A stretch of DNA of 64,000 bases from Gemmatimonadota bacterium (GTDB taxonomy: Bacteria; Gemmatimonadota; Gemmatimonadetes; Gemmatimonadales; Gemmatimonadaceae), in contig JAIUOB010000002.1 of the NCBI GenBank assembly GCA_020161135.1, forward strand, positions 310,001 through 374,000, written 5' to 3'. Of this stretch, positions 25,666 to 34,984 are shown one piece after another. The notes under the pieces were generated by a model. That model had not been told where the DNA came from. It did no database searches and saw nothing but the letters and a program-made list of their open reading frames with translations. A program made the position numbers and the translations under genes. How positions within the stretch are numbered: position 1 is the stretch's first letter; each line of letters begins with the position of its first letter.

Positions 25666-26544
25666 ATGTCTCGACTCGGAGCTCGTATCGCCGCGCTCGC
25701 GCTCGGCCTCCTCTGCGGCGGCGCGTGCCGGCCGGCGCGGCCGCCACAGCAGCTCACGCCCCTCGCCCAGCGCCCCATCGAAGTCCTGCTGTTGGGCACG
25801 TTTCACTTCGCGCAGGTCGATACGCTCACCTATGACGTGCTGCGCGCGCCCCGCGCGGCGGAGGTCAGCCAGGTGGTCGATGCGCTGGTGGAATGGGCAC
25901 CCGACAAGGTGTTCCTCGAGTGGCAGCCAGAGTTCAATCAGGCGTTGGCCGACTCGCTGCTCCTGCTCCACCGCCGCGATGGTGCCCTCGCGCGCCGCAA
26001 CGAGGTCTATCAGCTCGGCGTGCGCACGGCCGCACGACTCGGGCACCCCCGCACGTATCTCATCGATCACCCCGGTCGCTTCGGAGCCCTGCGCGCGCGC
26101 ACGGTCGAGGTCGCGCAGCAGCTGCAGCAGGAGCACATCCTCGACGGTGGCGCACCGTTCACCTACCGTGGCTTCTACGAGCAAGTCGATTCGGACGCGC
26201 TGCGCCTGTCGCAGTCACTGCCGGCCTTCCTGCGCTATCTGAACAGTCCGGCCTACCGCGTGGCAGACCACGCGGGGTACATCAGCCGGTACCCGCGCAT
26301 CGGCTTCGTGGCGACCGATCTCTCCGACACGGCGGGCGTCAATCGTGCCGGCGCCGAGCTGGTGGCCGACTGGTATCGCCGCAACGTCATGATCTTCGGC
26401 AAGGCCCTGCGCTGGATGGACTTCCGCGAACGACGCGTGGTGATCGTGATCGGCGCGGGCCACGTGCCCATCCTGCGGCACCTGTTCGAGTCGCATGGCG
26501 GCTTCCGCGTGGTCGAGGTCGCGTCGGTCATTCGCGCGCCCTGA
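25666..26544 (+). CDS. exported DUF5694 protein of the TIKI/ChaN-like superfamily
   Basis: A 292-residue protein; ATG at 25666 is chosen because GGAG lies 6 bp upstream (ATG at 25654 would add four residues). The N-terminus is a hydrophobic signal with a possible lipobox (LLCGGAC). The body starts EVLLLGTFHFAQ and ends VIVIGAGHVPILRHLFESHGGF, the two hallmark segments of the DUF5694 family and of the wider TIKI/TraB/ChaN group, where the GTFH and GxGH residues form a putative metal site. Whether it is a protease is unknown. It is divergent from the BlaI-headed operon across the operator region and may share its control. Confidence 0.82.
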   Translation: MSRLGARIAALALGLLCGGACRPARPPQQLTPLAQRPIEVLLLGTFHFAQVDTLTYDVLRAPRAAEVSQVVDALVEWAPDKVFLEWQPEFNQALADSLLLLHRRDGALARRNEVYQLGVRTAARLGHPRTYLIDHPGRFGALRARTVEVAQQLQQEHILDGGAPFTYRGFYEQVDSDALRLSQSLPAFLRYLNSPAYRVADHAGYISRYPRIGFVATDLSDTAGVNRAGAELVADWYRRNVMIFGKALRWMDFRERRVVIVIGAGHVPILRHLFESHGGFRVVEVASVIRAP

Positions 26545-26614
26545 CGCGCGCCACAGCAGTCGCTCTGCGCGGACGAGCGCGCATGGGGCCCGTCGAACGC
26601 AGGGCGGTCGAGGT

Positions 26615-27883
26615 TCAGTGTCGCTCCGGCAGCACCAGTGTGAACGTCGACCCGTCGCCGGGGCGCGAGACCACCTCGATGCGTCCGCCGAGCCGGGTGG
26701 CGAGACTGCGGGCGATGTAGAGCCCGAGGCCGGTGCCGCGGTGTCGTCCGGTGCCGTGCTCGTCGATCTGCGAGAAGGGGCGGAAGAGGCGCTGGAGATT
26801 GATGGGGGCGATGCCGATGCCGGTGTCCTTCACGGCGACGCGCACGGTGGCGACGCCGTCGGCGGTGGGGGAGCCGCGTGACAGGCGCACGGTCACCTCG
26901 CCCTGTTCGGTGAACTTGATGGCGTTCTGGCAGAGGTTGAGGAGGATCTGCCGGACCCGGGCCTCGTCGGTGCGGAGGGTGGGCAGGCCGGGTTCGAGCT
27001 CGATGGCGAAGGCGAGCTCCTTCTCGCGGGCGAGGGGCTCGAGGAAGGGGTGCAGCGAGTCGGCGAGCTCATCCAGGCGCACGTCGCTGTCGCGCACGGC
27101 CAGCCGGTCGGCCTCGAGGGAGGCATAGGTGAGGATGTCCTCGATGAGGCTGCCGAGGTGCCGCCCGACGGTGCGGAGTCGGGTGACCACGTCGCGCTGT
27201 TCGCGGGAGAGGGGGCCGAGGATCTCGTCTTCGAGGATCTCGCCATACCCCTCCAGTGCCGCGAGAGGAGTGCGAAGCTCGTGCGATAGTGTCGCTAAAA
27301 GACTGGTCTTTGCGGCATCGGCGGAGCGAGCCTCTTCGAGCAGGCGGGCTTTCCAGAGGGCCAGCGCGGCGAGGTCGGCCATGACGCCGAGTCGTTCCTC
27401 GTCCACCTCGTCGAAGGTGGGATGCCCCTGGTCTCGACTGACCGACAGCACACCCAGGAGCTCGTCGTTGGCGACCAGCGGGACGAGCAGGATGGGGCCA
27501 ATGCCGAGTGAGGGGAGGAGGGCGGCGAAGAAGGCGGAGCTGCGGGACGGGTCGTCGACGGTGATGGCGCGGCGTTCGGCGGCGACGCGTCCGGTGAAGG
27601 TGCCCTCGAGCGGGAAGGACATGCCCAGGAGAGGCTGGGTGCGCCCTGAGCAGGCGACATACACGCCATTATCGCCACTCAATTCGCTCACTGCGGCGCC
27701 ACTCGCGCGCCCGCGCACCATGCTGAGCTCGCACAGCGTCTGCACCAGGCGCTCCGGGTTGGTCTCCGCCGCCAGCGAGCGCGCGACCTGCCGGAGCGTC
27801 CCCAGCTCCTCGGTCTTGCGGTAGTCGCTCCAGAGGAGGTCGACTCCCGGGGGGTAGTTGGCCGGATCGTGCGGGGCGTTCAT
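26615..27883 (-). CDS. GAF-domain sensor histidine kinase
   Basis: A 422-residue cytoplasmic kinase. A GAF domain (about 30-185; [21 protein letters not shown]) precedes the HisKA helix with H201 ([16 protein letters not shown]) and an HATPase domain with [17 protein letters not shown] and [15 protein letters not shown] at 27883 (MNAPHDP) is preferred; a GTG five codons upstream is possible. No response regulator adjoins it, so the partner is encoded elsewhere. GAF domains bind small molecules or sense redox or light; the ligand is not deducible. Confidence 0.92.
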   Translation of the reverse strand: MNAPHDPANYPPGVDLLWSDYRKTEELGTLRQVARSLAAETNPERLVQTLCELSMVRGRASGAAVSELSGDNGVYVACSGRTQPLLGMSFPLEGTFTGRVAAERRAITVDDPSRSSAFFAALLPSLGIGPILLVPLVANDELLGVLSVSRDQGHPTFDEVDEERLGVMADLAALALWKARLLEEARSADAAKTSLLATLSHELRTPLAALEGYGEILEDEILGPLSREQRDVVTRLRTVGRHLGSLIEDILTYASLEADRLAVRDSDVRLDELADSLHPFLEPLAREKELAFAIELEPGLPTLRTDEARVRQILLNLCQNAIKFTEQGEVTVRLSRGSPTADGVATVRVAVKDTGIGIAPINLQRLFRPFSQIDEHGTGRHRGTGLGLYIARSLATRLGGRIEVVSRPGDGSTFTLVLPERH

Positions 27884-27921
27884 GCGGGAACGGTGCACCC
27901 GCGCTCGGGAGTTCGGGAGCG

Positions 27922-28116
27922 GTGAGTCCCAAACGCGAGAGCCGCCGCCCCCGTGAGCGTGGGGTGGCCGGTCACCCCGACAAGCTCTGCGCCCGGTGCG
28001 GCCGCCCGTTCAGTTGGCGCCGCAAGTGGGCGCGCGACTGGGACCAGGTGCGTTACTGCAGCGACCGGTGCCGGATGGGGAAGAGCGCCGCCGGCGAGCG
28101 CACCGACGCGCGCTGA
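27922..28116 (+). CDS. DUF2256 small zinc-ribbon protein
   Basis: A 64-residue basic protein containing the whole DUF2256 consensus: [16 protein letters not shown], then [12 protein letters not shown]. The four cysteines (CxxC and CSDRC) suggest a zinc ribbon. In other genomes DUF2256 genes often neighbour photolyase/cryptochrome-related genes; no such gene is seen here. It starts 23 bp from the divergent kinase gene and its function is unknown. Confidence 0.93.
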   Translation: MSPKRESRRPRERGVAGHPDKLCARCGRPFSWRRKWARDWDQVRYCSDRCRMGKSAAGERTDAR

Positions 28117-28132
28117 GGGGCCCGCGCGCGCG

Positions 28133-29509
28133 TCAGCGGCCGAGCTTCCGTTTGGTCATGACGACCACGACGCCGCAGGCGCGGTTCTGGATCCCTTCCA
28201 TGAACTCGATCGGGATGAGGCCGGGGCGCGTGTACACCTCGACCCACGCGATATCGCGCGGCTGGAGCAGATTGAGCTGCTGCATGTCGTCGGGGCGCCC
28301 ATCGATGAACACGCGCGGCGCGCAGGTGGTGACGCCGGTGGCGATGGACGGGGTCGTGCGCAATTGCAGGCCAAAGCCGCCCGCACCTCGGCGGACGATG
28401 AGGTTGGGCAGGCCGTCGAACGCCGAGGCCATGCTGGGCATGCGCGCCAGCTCCACGGAGTCGCGGAAGCGGCCAAGTCCGGTGCGGAGACGTTCCTCGT
28501 AGCCGCGTACGAGTTCACCGACGACCGTTGCCTCGGTGCGCACGCCCGCCAGCGTGGTGACGCGCTCGAGCGTGAACGCCACCTCCAGCGTGTCGCGCGC
28601 ACGCACCTGCACCAGCCGCGACTGCGGCGTGCGCCCCAGCGCGATAACCTCGAGCTGCCGCGACCCGGTGGGGACGCGCGGGAGAAAGAAGCGACCGGCG
28701 GAGTCGGTGAGCACCTCGGGCACCTCGTCGCCGCTTACGCGCGCGCCGACGATGGCCTCGCCCTGCAGGCCGCGCACGGTACCGCGCACCACGCCGGTCA
28801 CGGTGACGACGCTGTCGGTAGCGTCCACGGCGGACGCCGGCAGCATGACCTCGTGACGCAGCACCCGTGCGGCCTGCGCGGGCAGCGTGAGCACGACGCG
28901 GCGCCCGCTGTCGGCGCCGGCGGCCCGCACATCGAGCGTGTACGGTTCGTCGGCCGGCAGCCCACAGGCGGCGAAGCGGCCGAGCGAGTCGGCGGTAGTG
29001 GCGTAGGTCAGCCGCTGCTGCCCCAGCTTGCCGTCGGTGGTGCGCTGCACGGCGAGCCACGACACGGCCACCGCGGCACCACCCGCGGGCCCGCCGTTGG
29101 CGTCGAGCACGGCGCCGTACAACAACGCGCTGTCCGCTCCCACGGCGCGTCCGCACACGGGACGGGCAATGGTCGCGAAGCTCGGCACCCCGAGCCGATG
29201 TTCCGTGCGCCCATCGTGCTGCACGCGTGCCGCCAGCGTGAACAGGCCGATGGAGTCGAGCAGGGCATGCTCCACCTCGAGCACGACCGCACCCGCCGCG
29301 ACGCTGTCGAACCGGAACCGACCGCGCGCATCGGTAGTGGCCAACCCTGTACTCCCGCGCACCCGCACGACCGCCTCGGCCAGGGGTGCCTGACGCAGCG
29401 AATCGAACACGACGCCGCGCAGCGGGCGCACGTCCTGCGCGCGGGCGGCGGGTGCGGCGACGGCCACGGCAAGCACCGCGACTGCGACCGGCAACAGCAT
29501 GCGCCTCAT
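28133..29509 (-). CDS. secreted carboxypeptidase-regulatory-domain protein with TonB plug-like C-terminus
   Basis: A 458-residue protein; the ATG at 29509 gives a clean signal peptide (RRMLLPVAVAVLAVAVAAPAARAQ cut into MRRMLLPVAV and AAPAARAQ). Three Ig-like carboxypeptidase-regulatory units follow (RPLRGVVFDSLRQAPLAEAVV; VSWLA...GRFAACGLP; VVRGTVRGLQGEAIVGARV with DSAGRFFLPRVP). The last 120 residues resemble a TonB receptor plug (ASAFDGLPNLIVRR, CAPRVFIDGRP, DIAWVEVYTRPGLIPIEF) but no barrel follows. It ends CGVVVVMTKRK as plug-only proteins of this type do. Probably an envelope-anchored binding protein; role unknown. Confidence 0.82.
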   Translation of the reverse strand: MRRMLLPVAVAVLAVAVAAPAARAQDVRPLRGVVFDSLRQAPLAEAVVRVRGSTGLATTDARGRFRFDSVAAGAVVLEVEHALLDSIGLFTLAARVQHDGRTEHRLGVPSFATIARPVCGRAVGADSALLYGAVLDANGGPAGGAAVAVSWLAVQRTTDGKLGQQRLTYATTADSLGRFAACGLPADEPYTLDVRAAGADSGRRVVLTLPAQAARVLRHEVMLPASAVDATDSVVTVTGVVRGTVRGLQGEAIVGARVSGDEVPEVLTDSAGRFFLPRVPTGSRQLEVIALGRTPQSRLVQVRARDTLEVAFTLERVTTLAGVRTEATVVGELVRGYEERLRTGLGRFRDSVELARMPSMASAFDGLPNLIVRRGAGGFGLQLRTTPSIATGVTTCAPRVFIDGRPDDMQQLNLLQPRDIAWVEVYTRPGLIPIEFMEGIQNRACGVVVVMTKRKLGR

Positions 29510-29555
29510 CAGGGAGTTCGATGGCACGGTGTCGAGCCGAGCTGGAAGCGCGTTG

Positions 29556-29768
29556 TCACCGCACACCGGCGATGGGCTGCCCGGAGAGCGCGTCGCGCAC
29601 GATGCCGGTGACGTCGACCGCGGGTTGCGTTGCGACAGCGGCGAGACCGTGCACGTCCACGCGTGTCATTAACGCGCGCGCCGGTTTCGCCGTCGGACCG
29701 CACAGCCCGAGGACACAGGCCGCGACGCCTGTCATCGAACGGCAACGAAACCGTAATCGAAGTCTCAT
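29556..29768 (-). pseudogene. truncated start of a carboxypeptidase-regulatory-domain gene
   Basis: An ATG at 29768 opens 70 codons: a basic start (RLRLRFRCRS), a hydrophobic signal (MTGVAACVLGLCG), and then VDVTGIVRDALSGQPIAGVR, which is the first strand pair of a carboxypeptidase-regulatory domain, before a TGA. No frame downstream continues the domain. It lies just ahead of a gene for an intact protein of the same class, so it may be the remnant of a broken or displaced paralogue. A genuine short secreted peptide is less likely. Confidence 0.4.
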
Positions 29769-29971
29769 GTCAGCTCTGCTGCGTCGCGGCATTGCATGTC
29801 GTAGGGTTGCGCCAGAACCAACCCTCCCGCTCGACCCGGTGTCAACCGTGGCGTGGATCACGCCACCGGTCCCGGGGTACGCTGCCCGGTCCCTGGCGCA
29901 GTCGCCTGGGATCATGTGTCGCCTTTCGTCCCAGTGTCTCCCGCCTGCCCCCGCCGCCATTGAGGTCGCCT

Positions 29972-32900
29972 GTGTCTGTGCCACGCCTCCGGGTTTTCGC
30001 TGCCCTGTTGTTGTCGACAATGCTCTCCCTCGCGCCGCCGCTGGCCGAGCCGCTCGCGGCGCAGCAGCAGGCCGATGTCATTCGCGGCCGCGTGACGAGC
30101 CCCGAAGGGACGCCGATCGCGAATGTGCAGATCACGGCGGTGTCGTACTTCGGTGGCATCACGAAGAGCACGCGCACCAACAAGGACGGACGCTTCTCGA
30201 TCACCTATCCGAATGGTGAGGGCGACTACTGGATCTCGTATGCGGCCATCGGCTTCCAGCCGCAGCGCATCGAGATCAAGCGCGTGGCCGACGAGGAGGT
30301 GCTCATCGCCGACATGAAGCTGTCGAACGTGCAGCAGTTGCAGGCGGTGCAGACGACCGCCAACGCCGCGCGCCAGCCGCCGCCGCGGCAGGACTTCATG
30401 GGCGACGTGACCGGCGGCGATCGCTATGTGGGCACCTCGAGCCTGCCTCCCGACCAGGCCGGCAACCTGGCGGCCCTCGCGGCCTCGATTCCCGGTGTGC
30501 AGCTCATTCCCGGTGTCGATGGCAACCCGGATCGGTTCTCGATCTTCGGCCTCGATCCGTCGCAGAATAACGCCTCGCTCAACGGGCAGCAGGCGGGGCT
30601 CTCGAACATTCCGCGTGACGCCTCGGTGGGGCAGCAGGTGCGCACGGGCTACGACGTGGCCAACGGCGGCTTCAGCGGCGCGCAGGTGGCCATCACCACC
30701 AACTCGGGCAGCAACTACATCGGTCGGTCGTTGAGCGGGGTGTTCAACGCGCCGCAAACCCAGTGGAACGACGTGGTGGGGCGTGCGTCCAACTACTCGT
30801 TCGCCTCCATCGGCGGGCGCGCGTCGGGGCCCATCGTCATGGACAAGGACTTCTACAACGTGTCCTTCCAGTTCGACCGGCGTGACACGCGGCTCCCCAC
30901 GCTGCTCACGGCCACGCCCACGCTCTTCCAGACGAACGGCATGGCGGCCGACTCGGCGCAGCGGTTGCGCGCCATCCTGCAGAACCTGGGCGTGCCGCTC
31001 GCGACCGGCGGCGTGGGGCGCACCTCGCCGCGCACCAACGCCTCCCTGCTGGGCACGCTCGACTGGGCGCCCAAGAGCCCGACGAGCGGGCACGCCTTCA
31101 ACATCGCCTTCAACGGCAACTTCACCGACGCCGGGCCGCAGTCGGCCTTCGCGCTGCAGGCGCCGAGTGCGCTGTCGGAGTCGCGGTCGCTGGGCGGCGG
31201 CACGCAGCTGCGACACACCAACTACTTCAACAACGGCGTGCTCACCGAGTCGATGATCAGCGCGTCGGCGTCGAGCAACCGCACCGATCCGTTCCTCGAC
31301 CTGCCCAGCGGCAGCGTGCTGGTCACCTCGGCGCTGGACGACGGCACCAACGCCACGCGCAACCTGACGTTCGGCGGTGGCGTCAACGCGGGCACGACGC
31401 GGCAGATGTCGTTCAGCGGGCGCAACATGCTGTCGTGGATCAGCGACAACAACCAGCATCGCCTCAAGCTCATCACCGAGCTGCGCCTCGATGACACGCA
31501 CACCGAGCGCGCGCAGAACCTGTTCGGGCGCTACACTTACCAGTCGCTGGATGACCTGGCGGCGGGGCGCCCCTCGAGCTTCACGCGCAACCTCAACGCG
31601 GTGTCGCAGGGTGGACGCGCGGTGGTGGGTGCGCTCGCGCTCGGCGACGCGTGGCGCCCGACGAAGGACCTGCAGATGCAGTACGGCGTGCGCCTCGACG
31701 GCAACGTCTTCCTCGACCGGCCGGCCGAGAACGCGGCCGTGGCGCAGGCCTTCGGCGTGTCCAACGCGCGCGTGCCCAACCGAGTGTACGTGAGCCCGCG
31801 CGTGGGCTTCTCGTGGCTCATGGGCACGGCGCCGCAGATCGCGTTCGCCGACGGCTTCTTCCCCGGCCCGCGGGCGACCATTCGCGGCGGCATCGGGCTC
31901 TTCCAGAACATGCGCGGTCCCGACCTCGTACAGGGAGCGCTCACCAACACCGGCCTGCCGTCGTCGCAGCAGCAGTTGGTGTGCACCGGCACCGCCACGC
32001 CCATCATCGACTGGACGCAGCTCCTGGCCAACCCCGACGCGACAGCGCAGCAGTGCGCCGACGGCACGGGTGGCTCGCTGTTCGCCAACAGTGCGCCCGG
32101 TGTGACGCTGTTCTCCGGCAACTACCGCCAGGAGCAGACGTGGCGCACGAACCTCAGTTGGCAGGGGCTCATCCTGGGCAATCGGTTCAGCCTGAACGCG
32201 AACGGGCAGTACGCGCTCAACCTGCACCAGCCCGACTTCGCCGACCTCAACTTCCGACCGCAGGTGCAGTTCGCGCTGGCCGGTGAGGCGGGGCGTCCGG
32301 TGTACGTCGCGCCCGGCAGCATCGACCCGCTGTCCGGGCTCATCGCGTCGCGCGATGCGCGCATCAACACGGCCTTCAATGCCGTCTCGGAGCAGCGCTC
32401 CGACCTGCGCTCGCAGACCGGGCAGCTCAGCGTGAACCTGTCGCCCATGAACTTCACGCAGACCAGCTTCACCTGGTCGGTGGGCTACAACTTCCTGTAC
32501 CTCACGCAGCAGTACCGCGGCTTCAGCAACACCGCCGGCGACCCGCTCGCGATCGCGTGGAACACCGGTGCGGCGCCACGGCACGACCTGAGCTACACGT
32601 TCAACTGGAACGCGTGGAACGTGGCCACCATCTCGTGGAACGGCCGGCTCAGCAGCGGGCAGCGCTTCACGCCCATGATTGCCGGCGACGTGAACGGCGA
32701 TGGACGCGCCAATGATCGTGCCTATGTGTTCGCGCCGGGCGCCGGCACCGACGCCGCGCTGTCGGCGGGGATCCAGCAGCTCCTCGACGGCGGCTCGAAG
32801 GCCGCGCGCGACTGCCTGCGGCGCCAGCTCGGCACGCTGGCCGACCGCAACAGCTGCGTGGGGCCGTGGACAGCGGGGAACACGACGCTGCGCATCACGC

Positions 32901-33658
32901 TCAACCCCAACCGCATCCGCCTGCCGCAGCGCACGTCGCTCACCTTCACGCTGTCCAACCCGCTGGCGGCGGCCGACCTCCTCGTGAACGGCGAGCGCAA
33001 GCTCAAGGGGTGGGGGCAGGTGCCGTTCGTCGACCAGTCGCTGCTGTATGTGCGCGGCTTCGACCCGGCCACGGGCAAGTTCCGCTACGACGTCAACCAG
33101 CGCTTCGGCGCGACGTCGGTGCAGCAGGTCACGTCACGCTCGCCGGCCATCCTCACCATGCAGGTGCGCGTCGACCTCGCGCCCACGCGCGACTGGCAGA
33201 ACCTCAGCCAGCAGTTGGCGCGCGGCCGCACGCGCACCGGCGTCAAGATGACCGAGGCGCAGGTGCGGCAGATGTCGCCCAGCCTGTTCCCGAACGTCAT
33301 GTCGCGCCTGCTGCAGGTGGGCGAGCAGATCCATCTCTCGCGCTCGCAGGCCGACAGCCTGGCCACCATGAGCCGGCGTTTCACGCGGCTGGTGGACTCG
33401 GCGTGGACGCCGGCCGCCAAGTATCTCGCGGCCCTCCCCAAGGAGTACGATCGCACGGAGGCGCAGCGGCGCCTGGTGGAGGCGCGCGTGGCGGCCATCG
33501 ACTACCTCATTGCCGCGGTGCCCAACGTGCGCAAGATGCTCACGAAGGGGCAACTGCGCGTGCTCAACAGCAGCATCGTGCAGATGCTCGAGCCTCGCTA
33601 TCTCGAACTGCTGCGCTCCGGCCAGAGCGGTGGCGAGTTCGCCGTCTTCTTCTTCTGA
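29972..33658 (+). CDS. Oar-like TonB-dependent outer-membrane receptor with helical C-terminal extension
   Basis: A 1228-residue protein. The start is GTG at 29972, with GAGGT 5 bp upstream and a signal peptide right after it; the frame is open much further upstream without coding character. Domains: signal peptide (1-33), carboxypeptidase-regulatory domain (36-120; IRGRVTSPEGTPIANVQI), plug (about 130-260; DQAGNLAALAASIPGVQLIPG), and a large beta-barrel (to about 1080) with aromatic-rich strands. The receptor should import large ligands with TonB energy. Unusually the barrel is followed by about 140 mostly helical residues (SLFPNVMSRLLQVGEQIHLS, RRLVEARVAAIDYL, LTKGQLRVLNSSIVQML) ending in AVFFF. 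The propeller-like gene follows after 7 bp. Confidence 0.88.
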   Translation: MSVPRLRVFAALLLSTMLSLAPPLAEPLAAQQQADVIRGRVTSPEGTPIANVQITAVSYFGGITKSTRTNKDGRFSITYPNGEGDYWISYAAIGFQPQRIEIKRVADEEVLIADMKLSNVQQLQAVQTTANAARQPPPRQDFMGDVTGGDRYVGTSSLPPDQAGNLAALAASIPGVQLIPGVDGNPDRFSIFGLDPSQNNASLNGQQAGLSNIPRDASVGQQVRTGYDVANGGFSGAQVAITTNSGSNYIGRSLSGVFNAPQTQWNDVVGRASNYSFASIGGRASGPIVMDKDFYNVSFQFDRRDTRLPTLLTATPTLFQTNGMAADSAQRLRAILQNLGVPLATGGVGRTSPRTNASLLGTLDWAPKSPTSGHAFNIAFNGNFTDAGPQSAFALQAPSALSESRSLGGGTQLRHTNYFNNGVLTESMISASASSNRTDPFLDLPSGSVLVTSALDDGTNATRNLTFGGGVNAGTTRQMSFSGRNMLSWISDNNQHRLKLITELRLDDTHTERAQNLFGRYTYQSLDDLAAGRPSSFTRNLNAVSQGGRAVVGALALGDAWRPTKDLQMQYGVRLDGNVFLDRPAENAAVAQAFGVSNARVPNRVYVSPRVGFSWLMGTAPQIAFADGFFPGPRATIRGGIGLFQNMRGPDLVQGALTNTGLPSSQQQLVCTGTATPIIDWTQLLANPDATAQQCADGTGGSLFANSAPGVTLFSGNYRQEQTWRTNLSWQGLILGNRFSLNANGQYALNLHQPDFADLNFRPQVQFALAGEAGRPVYVAPGSIDPLSGLIASRDARINTAFNAVSEQRSDLRSQTGQLSVNLSPMNFTQTSFTWSVGYNFLYLTQQYRGFSNTAGDPLAIAWNTGAAPRHDLSYTFNWNAWNVATISWNGRLSSGQRFTPMIAGDVNGDGRANDRAYVFAPGAGTDAALSAGIQQLLDGGSKAARDCLRRQLGTLADRNSCVGPWTAGNTTLRITLNPNRIRLPQRTSLTFTLSNPLAAADLLVNGERKLKGWGQVPFVDQSLLYVRGFDPATGKFRYDVNQRFGATSVQQVTSRSPAILTMQVRVDLAPTRDWQNLSQQLARGRTRTGVKMTEAQVRQMSPSLFPNVMSRLLQVGEQIHLSRSQADSLATMSRRFTRLVDSAWTPAAKYLAALPKEYDRTEAQRRLVEARVAAIDYLIAAVPNVRKMLTKGQLRVLNSSIVQMLEPRYLELLRSGQSGGEFAVFFF

Positions 33659-33665
33659 GCCTCCC

Positions 33666-34964
33666 ATGCGAATCACGACTTCCTTGAATCGTCCGGCCCG
33701 CGGCGTGCTGCGCCTGGCCACGACGTGTGCCGTGGTGGCCGGCGCGGCGGGCATGGCCCCGCTGGCCGCGCAGGACTCGCTCGACGTGCGCCCGGTGACG
33801 CCGCGCGCGCCCATTCCGGTGCGACAGCTCATGGTGCAGGAGACTGGCGACACCACCACGCTCATGGATGTGTCGGCGGTGCGGCACCTGCGCGACGGCA
33901 GCGTGATCGTGAACGACGTGAGCAAGCGGCAGCTCGTCGTGTACGACCGCACGCTCCGCAACGCGCGCATCATTGCCGACACCTCGAGCCGTTCGCCCAA
34001 TGCGTACGGCCTGCGCGCCACCGGCGGATCGCTCATCCCGTACGTGGGCGACTCCACGCTGTTCATCGACCTCGACTCGCAGGCGTTCCTGGTCATCGAC
34101 GGCAACGGCAACTTCGCGCGCGTGATGGCCCCCGTGCGCGCGAACGACCTCTTCTTCATCGGCAGCGCGCGCGCCGGCGCCTCGGCGTTCGACCCCAAGG
34201 GGCGGCTGCTCTATCGCAGCCAGCGTCGCAATCCGTTCCAGGCCTTCGAGATGACGGCGACGTCGTCGCGACGTGTCATTGCCGAGCCCGATTCGGCGCC
34301 CATCATGCGCATGGACTTCGACAAGCGCTCGGTGGACTCGGTCGTCTTCCTGAAGATCGCGCCCACCAAGATGGTGTCGGTGCAGACGTCCAACATGATG
34401 TATACGATGGGCATGATCCATCCCCTGCCCTCATCGGACGAGTGGACGCTGCTTCCCGACGGCACCATCGCCATCGTGCGCGGGCAGGACTACCACATGG
34501 ACTGGTTGTCGCCCGACGGGAAGCTCACCAGCAGCCCGCGCATGCCGTTCGACTGGCGGCGCATCACCAAGGAGGACAAGCAAGCGATCATCGACTCGGT
34601 GAAGCGGGCCGAGGCCGATCGTGTCGCGAAGCTGCCCCCGATGCCGCCGAGTCAGTTCTCGATGCCGCGCAGTCAGGAGGTGGTGGACCCCGCCGATCTG
34701 CCCGACTTCTACCCGCCCGTGCGCAGCGGGCAGGTGCGTGCCGACCCTGAAGGGCGCGTGTGGATCCTGCCCAGCACGTCGAAGGACGCGAAGGATGGCG
34801 GGCTCGTGTACGACGTGGTGAACCGCGAGGGGCAGATCGTCGAGCGCGTGCAGTTGCCCAAGGATCGCACGCTGGTGGGCTTCGGGCCCGGCGGCGTGGT
34901 GTACCTCAACTGGGTGCGCGCACCGGGCAAGGCGACGCTGGAGCGGGCGGCGGTGGCGCGGTAG
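33666..34964 (+). CDS. secreted beta-propeller-like protein linked to the receptor
   Basis: A 432-residue protein with a signal peptide (cleavage near PLAAQ). Repeating strand motifs with Asp and Gly turns (VRHLRDGSVIVNDVSKRQLVVYDR, FLVIDGNGNFARVMAP, WTLLPDGTIAIVRGQDYHMDWLS, VRADPEGRVWILPST) mark a beta-propeller of the NHL/6-bladed kind. It lacks the GxGPGEF signature of the other propellers in the window. A Pro/Met-rich insertion (about 315-360) separates the last blades. It starts 7 bp after the TonB-dependent receptor, so it is probably co-transcribed and could be a surface-exposed partner of that receptor. Confidence 0.8.
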   Translation: MRITTSLNRPARGVLRLATTCAVVAGAAGMAPLAAQDSLDVRPVTPRAPIPVRQLMVQETGDTTTLMDVSAVRHLRDGSVIVNDVSKRQLVVYDRTLRNARIIADTSSRSPNAYGLRATGGSLIPYVGDSTLFIDLDSQAFLVIDGNGNFARVMAPVRANDLFFIGSARAGASAFDPKGRLLYRSQRRNPFQAFEMTATSSRRVIAEPDSAPIMRMDFDKRSVDSVVFLKIAPTKMVSVQTSNMMYTMGMIHPLPSSDEWTLLPDGTIAIVRGQDYHMDWLSPDGKLTSSPRMPFDWRRITKEDKQAIIDSVKRAEADRVAKLPPMPPSQFSMPRSQEVVDPADLPDFYPPVRSGQVRADPEGRVWILPSTSKDAKDGGLVYDVVNREGQIVERVQLPKDRTLVGFGPGGVVYLNWVRAPGKATLERAAVAR

Positions 34965-34984
34965 CGTCGGGGCGGCGGCGACGG

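Noticed and set aside
29630..29971. 114-codon upstream extension of the Oar-like receptor
   Set aside because: No coding character, and a GTG with Shine-Dalgarno and signal peptide lies at 29972.
29912..32584. 890-codon open frame on the minus strand
   Set aside because: Antisense to the TonB-dependent receptor, which has signal peptide, plug and barrel; the antisense product has no recognisable segments.
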